DNA of 64,000 nucleotides from Saccharopolyspora thermophila. Lineage in GTDB: Bacteria; Actinomycetota; Actinomycetes; Mycobacteriales; Pseudonocardiaceae. Each line of letters opens with the position of its first letter. Position 1 is the stretch's first letter. A model generated the notes under the pieces. It did no database searches, was not told the DNA's origin, and saw only the letters and a program-made list of their open reading frames with translations. Made by a program: the position numbers and the translations under genes. The stretch covers positions 335,930 to 399,929 of the forward strand of contig NZ_BMMT01000001.1 in assembly GCF_014646075.1 (NCBI RefSeq). Reading direction: 5' to 3'. Below are positions 57,009 through 64,000 of this stretch, piece by piece.

Positions 57009-58697
57009 ATGAACGGCAAGGCACCTGACCAGGCGCGCGACAACATCCCCCGGGCGCCCGATGCTTTCGCGGGCGGGCACGTGGCCCGCACCGACTTCGT
57101 GGTCTTCGGGACCACCGCGGCCATCACGGTGGCCTTCGTCATGTGGGGCGTGCTGTCCACCGGATCGCTGGCCCGCATGTCGAACGCCGCACTGTCGTGG
57201 TTGGTGACCAACGTCGGCTGGGGGTTCGTGCTGGCCGCCTCCGGGTTCGTGGTGTTCGCGCTGTGGCTGGCCTTCAGCCGCTACGGCGCCATCCCGTTGG
57301 GCGGGGACGACGAGGAACCGGAGTTCCGCACGGTCTCCTGGATCGCGATGATGTTCAGTGCGGGCATGGGCATCGGGTTGATGTTCTTCGGCGTCGCCGA
57401 GCCGCTGGCGCACTTCGTGGAACCCCCGCCCGGGACGGTGCCGCCGCTGAGCGACCAGGCGATCGAGACGGCGATGGCGACGTCGTTGTTCCACTGGACC
57501 CTGCACCCGTGGTCGATCTACGCCGTGGTCGGCATGTCGATCGCCTACTCCACGTTCCGGCGCGGCCGCAGGCAGCTGATCAGCGCGGTGTTCACGCCGT
57601 TGATCGGCAGGCGCCGAGCCGAGGGCCCGGTCGGGCGGCTGATCGACATCCTGGCGCTGTTCGCGACGCTGTTCGGCTCCGCGGCCTCCCTCGGCCTGGG
57701 CACGTTGCAGATCCAGAGCGGCATGCAGTCGGCCGGCTGGATCGGCGGGGTGGGCAACGCGGTGCTGGTGCTGATCATCGTGGTGCTGACGATCTGCTTC
57801 ATCTTCTCCGCGGTGTCCGGCATCGCCCGGGGCATCCAGTGGCTGTCCAACATCAACATGGTGTTGGCGGCGCTGCTGGCGGTGTTCGTGTTCGTGGCCG
57901 GCCCGACGGTGTTCGTGCTCGACCTGCTGCCCATGTCGATCGGGGACTACCTGCGTGACTTCGGCGAGATGGCGTCGCGGTCCGGTGCCACCGGTGGTGC
58001 CGCGATGAACGACTGGCTGTCCAGCTGGACGATCTTCTACTGGGCGTGGTGGATCTCCTGGACCCCGTTCGTGGGGATGTTCATCGCGCGGATCAGCCGG
58101 GGCCGCACCATCCGCCAGTTCGTGTCCGGGGTGATCCTGGTGCCCAGCGCGGTGAGCGTGGTGTGGTTCGCCGTCCTCGGCGGCAGCGCGATCCACATCC
58201 AGGACACCGGGATCGACGTCTTCCGCAGCGGTGGTGAGGAGGCGCAGACGTTCGCGGTGCTGGAGACGCTGCCGCTGTCGGCGATCACCACGGTGTTGGT
58301 GATGGTGCTGGTGGCGATCTTCTTCGTCTCCGGGGCGGACGCCGCGTCGGTGGTGATGGGCACGTTGTCGCAGCGCGGGTCCATTGAACCCATGCGCTGG
58401 ATGGTGGTGTTCTGGGGTGCGGCCACCGGTGCGGTCGCGGCGATCATGCTGATCGTCGGTGGGGAGGACGCGCTCAGCGGTATCCAGAACCTGACGTTCC
58501 TGGCCTCGGCACCGTTCGCGGTGGTGATGGTGTTGCTGTGTGTGGCGCTGACGAAGGACCTGCGTGACGACCCGATGATGCGGCGCGGCGAGAAGGGCGC
58601 GCAGGTGCTGGAGCAGGCGGTCATCGCGGGCACCAGGCGGCACGGCGGCGACTTCCAGTTGGAGGTGGGGCCGGCGGAGCGCCGCGAGGACGTCTGA
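57009..58697 (+). CDS. BCCT-family betaine/choline transporter
   Basis: The 562-residue protein has twelve membrane segments and the BCCT signatures MFSAGMGIGLMFFGVAEPL and WWISWTPFVGMFIARISRGRTIRQF. It is a sodium- or proton-coupled importer of glycine betaine, choline or carnitine for osmoprotection. GAGGAGG about 10 nt before the ATG. It lies between mfd and the SurA-like lipoprotein gene, where mycobacteria have no such gene. Confidence 0.95.
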   Translation: MNGKAPDQARDNIPRAPDAFAGGHVARTDFVVFGTTAAITVAFVMWGVLSTGSLARMSNAALSWLVTNVGWGFVLAASGFVVFALWLAFSRYGAIPLGGDDEEPEFRTVSWIAMMFSAGMGIGLMFFGVAEPLAHFVEPPPGTVPPLSDQAIETAMATSLFHWTLHPWSIYAVVGMSIAYSTFRRGRRQLISAVFTPLIGRRRAEGPVGRLIDILALFATLFGSAASLGLGTLQIQSGMQSAGWIGGVGNAVLVLIIVVLTICFIFSAVSGIARGIQWLSNINMVLAALLAVFVFVAGPTVFVLDLLPMSIGDYLRDFGEMASRSGATGGAAMNDWLSSWTIFYWAWWISWTPFVGMFIARISRGRTIRQFVSGVILVPSAVSVVWFAVLGGSAIHIQDTGIDVFRSGGEEAQTFAVLETLPLSAITTVLVMVLVAIFFVSGADAASVVMGTLSQRGSIEPMRWMVVFWGAATGAVAAIMLIVGGEDALSGIQNLTFLASAPFAVVMVLLCVALTKDLRDDPMMRRGEKGAQVLEQAVIAGTRRHGGDFQLEVGPAERREDV

Positions 58698-58714
58698 GAT
58701 CAACAGCCGGCGCG

Positions 58715-58741
58715 CCGCCGTCCTCAAGGGACAGACGGCGG
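58715..58741 (+). terminator. Hairpin after the BCCT gene
   Basis: CCGCCGTC (58715-58722) pairs with GACGGCGG (58734-58741) over an 11-nt loop, 17 bp after the stop codon. No T-run follows. Confidence 0.5.
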
Positions 58742-58883
58742 ACGGTGCGCGTCGAGGGCGAGAAGGTGATCGTCGACATGGCGGCCGGGTCGCTGGGCCG
58801 CTGAGACGAGTGTGTTGCCCCGAGTCGACTTCGGACTGTGTCGGCACTTCACCGCGGGGTCGCGACGTGAGAGAGTGCGCGCC

Positions 58884-59816
58884 GTGAGATTCCGCACGCG
58901 CCACGGGCGCCTCCTCGCTTCGATCGCCGCGGCCGGGCTGCTGCTCGCCGGCTGCGGTACGGGTCCCAGCCAGGCCGGCGCCGCCGCCATCGTCGGCGAC
59001 ACCCGTATCCCGGTCACCGAGGTGCAGTCCTGGTTCGGGCAGGTCCTCGACAAGGAGCCGGGGCTCCGGCCGCAGTTGCGGCAGCAGGGGCAGCTGGACG
59101 AGCTGGGGCGACAGCTGGCCGCCCAGCTGGTCCGGGAGGAACTCGTCGAGCAGACCGCCCGCGCCGAGCGGCTGGTGGTCACCGACCAGCAGATCGACGA
59201 TCTGATCAACCAGATGGGCGGGCCCCAGGCGGCCACCGCGGGAAAGATCTACACCCCGCAGAACATCCGCGAGATGGTCCGGACCCGGCTGCTGACCACG
59301 GAACTGGGCCGCCGGTACTTCGACCGGCTGTCCGTCACCTTCGACTTCACCCAGGCCACCACCCGCCGCGAGGCGCAGGAGAAGGCGCAGCGCATGGCGC
59401 AGGGGCCGGACTCCGCCGCCGCGCTGGTCGACGCCGACGTCAGAGCCGGCATCCCCGCCGGAAAGGACCGGCGGTTGCGCGCGGCGGACAGTCCGCAGAT
59501 GGCGGCCACGACACCGCTGTTCGGCGCCCGCCCGGGCACCGTGCTGGCCTTCGAACCGGAACCCCACTCGGGGCAGTGGCTCGTCGTGCTGGTGAAGGAG
59601 CGCCGCACCGACGAGGCCCCGACCCCGGCCGCGGGCGGCGCCGACGACCAGACGTTGCAGCGCGTCGGCACCTACCTGCTCGGCATCACCGCGGACGAGG
59701 TCGGGGTGCGGTTGAGCCCCCGCTACGGCGTCTGGGACCCGGTCAACCTGACCACAGCGCCCAACGAGAACGAGACGACCGGATTCCGGCTGCACGTCCC
59801 GGCCACGTCGTCGTGA
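58884..59816 (+). CDS. SurA-N-terminal-domain lipoprotein
   Basis: A 310-residue lipoprotein (lipobox LLLAGC) with a SurA/PrsA-like N-terminal chaperone region: AAIVGDTRIPVTEVQSWF, then helices LVREELVEQTARAERLVVTDQQIDDLI. No parvulin PPIase domain is recognisable. It probably helps the folding of exported proteins. GTG 58884 is preceded by GAGAG; GTG 58875 is possible. It stands before mazG at 51 bp distance and has the same position in related actinobacteria (my recollection). Confidence 0.8.
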   Translation: MRFRTRHGRLLASIAAAGLLLAGCGTGPSQAGAAAIVGDTRIPVTEVQSWFGQVLDKEPGLRPQLRQQGQLDELGRQLAAQLVREELVEQTARAERLVVTDQQIDDLINQMGGPQAATAGKIYTPQNIREMVRTRLLTTELGRRYFDRLSVTFDFTQATTRREAQEKAQRMAQGPDSAAALVDADVRAGIPAGKDRRLRAADSPQMAATTPLFGARPGTVLAFEPEPHSGQWLVVLVKERRTDEAPTPAAGGADDQTLQRVGTYLLGITADEVGVRLSPRYGVWDPVNLTTAPNENETTGFRLHVPATSS

Positions 59817-59866
59817 GCGGTGATCCCGCGGCTCCGCCTGCCGCGGGCGCTTGGGACAATCGCGGT

Positions 59867-60871
59867 ATGAGCGAGGTCCGGGTGAGGGAAGGTTCCGCGG
59901 TCGTCGTGGTCGACGACCGCCTCGGCGAGGTCGTTCCCGCCGCGGCGGTCCCGCTGCTGCGCGGTGCGGCCGTCTACGCGGCGCCCGGGCTCGCGCCCGC
60001 TGCTCGCGAGGCGCTCGCCGCCCCGGAACCGCCCGCCGACCTGCTGGCGCGGGCGACCCGCGAACCGGTGGTGCTGTTCGTCGGCGATGTCGACTCCGCC
60101 GAGGCCACGGCGCTGCGCGCGGCCGGTGCGCGGCTGGTGACCGCACCGCCCCCGCCGGGAGTGGAACTGCTGGACGCGGTGACGGTGATGGACCGGCTGC
60201 GGTCGCCCGGTGGGTGCCCGTGGGACGCCGAGCAGGACCACGACTCGTTGCGCCAGTACCTGGTGGAGGAGACCTACGAGCTGCTCGACGCGATCGAGCA
60301 GCGCGACCGGGAGGCGCTGCGCGAGGAACTCGGCGACGTGCTGCTGCAGGTGCTCTTCCACGCGCGAGTGGCCACCGAGGACGAGCAGGACCCGTTCGAC
60401 ATCGACGCGGTGGCCGCCGGGCTGGTCAGCAAGCTGGTGTCGCGGCACCCGCACGTCTTCGCCGACGGTCCGGCGGTGCTCGACGCCGAGTCACAGCACG
60501 CCCGCTGGGAAGAGCTCAAGCAGCAGGAGAAGCAGCGCGAGTCCATTGTGGATGGAGTGGCGGTCGGGCAGCCCGCGGTGGCGCTGGCCGCCAAGCTGGT
60601 CCAGCGCGCGCACCGGGCCGGGATCCCGGCCGACGCGATGCCCCGCGGCGAAACCCCTGGCGAGGCGCTTTTCCACACCACCGCGCAGGCCAAGCTCGCC
60701 GGCGCCGACCCGGAGGACGGGCTGCGCGCGGTGGCTCTCGACTTTGCCGCGCGGATCCGCGGGGCCGAGCAGCGGGCCCGCGAGGCGGGCCGCGAACCGG
60801 CGCAGCTCTCCGCCGACGACTGGCGCGAACTGCTCGCCGAGGCGCCCGCGGGCGCCCGAACCGATTCCTGA
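59867..60871 (+). CDS. mazG: Nucleoside triphosphate pyrophosphohydrolase MazG
   Basis: The 334-residue protein has a C-terminal MazG domain with CPWDAEQDHDSLRQYLVEETYELLDAIE and REELGDVLLQVLFHA, the metal-binding EExxE...ExxD motifs. The N-terminal 105 residues are an extension also found in mycobacterial MazG. It hydrolyses non-canonical NTPs to clean the nucleotide pool. Conserved neighbour of mfd and eno. Confidence 0.95.
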   Translation: MSEVRVREGSAVVVVDDRLGEVVPAAAVPLLRGAAVYAAPGLAPAAREALAAPEPPADLLARATREPVVLFVGDVDSAEATALRAAGARLVTAPPPPGVELLDAVTVMDRLRSPGGCPWDAEQDHDSLRQYLVEETYELLDAIEQRDREALREELGDVLLQVLFHARVATEDEQDPFDIDAVAAGLVSKLVSRHPHVFADGPAVLDAESQHARWEELKQQEKQRESIVDGVAVGQPAVALAAKLVQRAHRAGIPADAMPRGETPGEALFHTTAQAKLAGADPEDGLRAVALDFAARIRGAEQRAREAGREPAQLSADDWRELLAEAPAGARTDS

Positions 60872-60959
60872 CGCAGCCCCTGATCGCGCCGGCTGACGAC
60901 ACCGCGATCTCCCGGTGAGGCCTGGAAAGCGAAAGCTACTGTTAAGTAGCCTGGGTCGC

Positions 60960-61763
60960 ATGATCAGGACCACGCCGGCCGCGCTCGCCGCTCTCGGGCG
61001 GCTCGCCGTCGCCCTCGGGCTGCTGGCCAGCGCGGTCGGCGGCGTCGGACTGGTCGGCTGGTTCGGCAGGCCCCCGGAGTCCCCGGTCGCCGCTGCGCGA
61101 CTGGGGCCGCAGGAAGTGCAACCCGCCCCGGTTCAGCCCGGCTCGATCGCCCCGCCCGTCGAGGAGCCGCTGCCGCAGCCCACCCCCGGCACCGACCCGG
61201 TGCGCCAGTGGGCCGACCAGGTCGCGACCGTGGTGGACATCCCGGCCCGGGCTCTCGTCTCCTACGTCAACGCCGACCTCGCGATGCGCGAACACCAGCC
61301 CGGCTGCCGGATTTCCTGGGCCACTCTGGCCGGCATCGGCCGCATCGAGTCCGACCACGGCCGCTTCGGCCGCCGCCTGTTGCGGGAGGACGCCCGGCCG
61401 TCCAGCCCGATCGTCGGCGTCCCGCTCAACGGCGCACCCGGCATCCGGGAGATCCCGGACACCGACCGCGGCGCCCTCGACGGCGACGTGGTGCACGACC
61501 GCGCGGTCGGACCGATGCAGTTCATCCCCTCCACCTGGCGACGGTGGGCCACCGACGGCAACGGCGACGGCATCGGCGACCCGCAGAACCTCGACGACGC
61601 GGCCATGGCCGCGGCCCGCTATCTCTGCGCGGGCAACCGCGACATGACCACCGGCGCGGGCTGGTGGTCCGGCGTGCTGTCGTACAACAACTCGGTTGAA
61701 TACGGCCAGAAGGTGTTCGCCCTGGCCCAGACCTACGCGCAGGCGGGCAACCGGCTCCGCTGA
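60960..61763 (+). CDS. Secreted lytic transglycosylase (LpqU-like)
   Basis: The 267-residue protein has an uncleaved or signal-type membrane helix (about 10-40), a Pro-rich linker and an SLT domain with catalytic Glu in IGRIESDHGRFG and AVGPMQFIPSTWRRW, followed by DAAMAAARYLC. It cuts glycan strands of peptidoglycan at the cell surface. ATG 60960 is chosen; GTG 60915 upstream is in frame. GCTACT-N4-AGTAGC (60935-60950) lies in the promoter region. The corresponding mycobacterial gene at this place is lpqU, which carries a lipobox; here none is evident. Confidence 0.9.
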   Translation: MIRTTPAALAALGRLAVALGLLASAVGGVGLVGWFGRPPESPVAAARLGPQEVQPAPVQPGSIAPPVEEPLPQPTPGTDPVRQWADQVATVVDIPARALVSYVNADLAMREHQPGCRISWATLAGIGRIESDHGRFGRRLLREDARPSSPIVGVPLNGAPGIREIPDTDRGALDGDVVHDRAVGPMQFIPSTWRRWATDGNGDGIGDPQNLDDAAMAAARYLCAGNRDMTTGAGWWSGVLSYNNSVEYGQKVFALAQTYAQAGNRLR

Positions 61764-61782
61764 CGCGGGTTTCCACCGGGGG

Positions 61783-62160
61783 TCAGTCGGCGCGGGTCGC
61801 GATGTGGGCGTTGATCTCGCCCAGCGCCTCCTGGTACGCGGGCACCGGGTGCATGGTGGTGGCCAGCCGGATCTGGGTGCGCGCCTCGTCCAGCCGTCCC
61901 TGCCGCTGCAGCGTGCGCCCCAGTACGAGCCGCGCATAGTGGTCGGACGGGTCGAGCTCGAGCACACGCTGGAGCGCGCGCTCCGCACGGCGCAGCTGGG
62001 CGGAGAAGTAGTAGGCCCGCCCGAGCAGCAGCTGCACGCTCGGCTTGTCGGCGGCGACGTCGAGCACGGGTTCCAAGGCGCGGATCGCCTCGAGCGGACG
62101 GCGTTGCGCGAGCAGTTCCTCCGCCCGGCGGAACGCTTCGACAGTGCCTTCGGTCGTCAT
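61783..62160 (-). CDS. Small TPR protein
   Basis: A 125-residue protein made of about three tetratricopeptide repeats: PLEAIRALEPVLDVAADKPSVQLLLGRAYYF, AERALQRVLELDPSDHYARLVLGRTL and DEARTQIRLATTMHP. It likely acts as a protein-binding adaptor. ATG 62160 is used since it starts the repeat region; no RBS is clear. Convergent with the transglycosylase gene by 19 bp and divergent from eno. Confidence 0.85.
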   Translation of the reverse strand: MTTEGTVEAFRRAEELLAQRRPLEAIRALEPVLDVAADKPSVQLLLGRAYYFSAQLRRAERALQRVLELDPSDHYARLVLGRTLQRQGRLDEARTQIRLATTMHPVPAYQEALGEINAHIATRAD

Positions 62161-63754
<1,594 letters not shown>

Positions 63755-63757
63755 CCC

Positions 63758-64000
63758 ATGCCGGTCGGGCGCGCATCGGATCGACGGCGGCGCGCCCGCC
63801 GGGGCGAGGACCCGGCGGAGCGCCGGTCCGAGCGCGCCCGCCGGACCGGCAGCGGTAAGGGCACCGGGAAGCGACCGCAGTCCGCGGCACGATCCCGGCA
63901 ACGGTCGAGCACCGCGGGCGCCTTCAAGCTGTCCTCGACGCGGCGGGCCGCTGGCCTGGCGATGCTGGTGTGTGTGATGGCGCTGAGCGTGTCGGTGCCG
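63758..64000 (+). CDS. Septum-formation-initiator family protein (DivIC/FtsB-like), 5' part
   Basis: The first 81 residues are visible before the window ends. They are a strongly basic, Arg/Gly/Ser-rich cytosolic tail followed by the start of a membrane segment (LAMLVCVMALSVSVP). Mycobacteria have a DivIC/FtsB-like gene (Rv1024) directly after eno; the topology fits: cytosolic tail, one helix, then an extracytoplasmic coiled coil not seen here. It would act in the divisome with FtsL and FtsQ. Confidence 0.8.
   Translation, partial: MPVGRASDRRRRARRGEDPAERRSERARRTGSGKGTGKRPQSAARSRQRSSTAGAFKLSSTRRAAGLAMLVCVMALSVSVP

Noticed and set aside
58744-58803. A 19-codon frame between the BCCT and SurA-like genes
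   Set aside because: No RBS, overlaps no conserved sequence and is too short to judge; may be a remnant.
56916-60146. A 1076-codon open frame on the minus strand opposite the BCCT transporter, SurA-like and mazG genes
   Set aside because: It is made of low-complexity Arg/His/Gly/Pro-rich sequence caused by GC bias in the opposite frame, and real genes with clear motifs occupy the plus strand.

Overview
The window is about 64 kb of very GC-rich actinobacterial DNA. Start codons are often GTG, neighbouring genes frequently overlap by 4 bp, and the core genes follow the Mycobacterium tuberculosis Rv1002c-Rv1024 order: pmt, rsmI, pabB, metG, tatD, rpfB, ksgA, ispE, acyl-AMP ligase, pth, rplY, prs, glmU, mfd, mazG, eno, divIC. 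With the secondary-metabolite cluster on one side, this suggests a filamentous member of the Pseudonocardiales (Amycolatopsis-like). That placement is inference.

Region 1 (1-22.3 kb) is a biosynthetic gene cluster. Two genes on the minus strand (an SDR cut by the window edge and a SnoaL/NTF2-like protein) diverge from one long plus-strand operon (about 1.66-19.9 kb): Baeyer-Villiger-type monooxygenase, ACP, DarB-like KASIII, DarA-like flavodoxin-fold protein, FAD hydroxylase, SCP2 protein, FabF-like KASII, second FAD hydroxylase, cupin, P450, an AT-ACP didomain and a 1933-residue megasynthase read as FabL-type enoyl reductase - KS - chain-length-factor-like KS - KR - DH. The ACP/DarB/DarA trio resembles the DarC/DarB/DarA set that makes dialkylresorcinols and cyclohexanediones. 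The AT-ACP and megasynthase resemble polyunsaturated-fatty-acid synthases. My reading is that a dedicated multi-reductive synthase builds acyl chains, the DarB-like enzyme joins two of them into a six-membered ring, DarA aromatises it and four oxygenases decorate or cleave it. Downstream, a lone clpP on the opposite strand and a lysine 6-aminotransferase-like gene flank a regulatory region with a perfect 10-bp inverted repeat. The clpP is a candidate self-resistance gene.

Region 2 (22.3-47.6 kb) is core: protein O-mannosyltransferase, rsmI, a short low-information stretch with a small CxxC protein, pabB, a secreted lipase, metG, tatD, two resuscitation-promoting factors (the second behind a 560-nt leader), ksgA, a SAM riboswitch in front of a metNIQ methionine ABC transporter, ispE, a Uup-like ABC-F protein, an acyl-AMP ligase, pth, rplY, a nitroreductase, prs and glmU.

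Region 3 (47.8-64 kb) holds a GGDEF protein, tRNA-Gln(UUG), an acyl-lipid desaturase behind two tandem palindromic operators next to a TetR gene, a lipoprotein PQQ-type sugar dehydrogenase, mfd, a BCCT transporter, a SurA-like lipoprotein, mazG, a lytic transglycosylase, a TPR protein, eno and the start of a DivIC/FtsB-like gene. No CRISPR array, insertion sequence or rRNA gene was seen.
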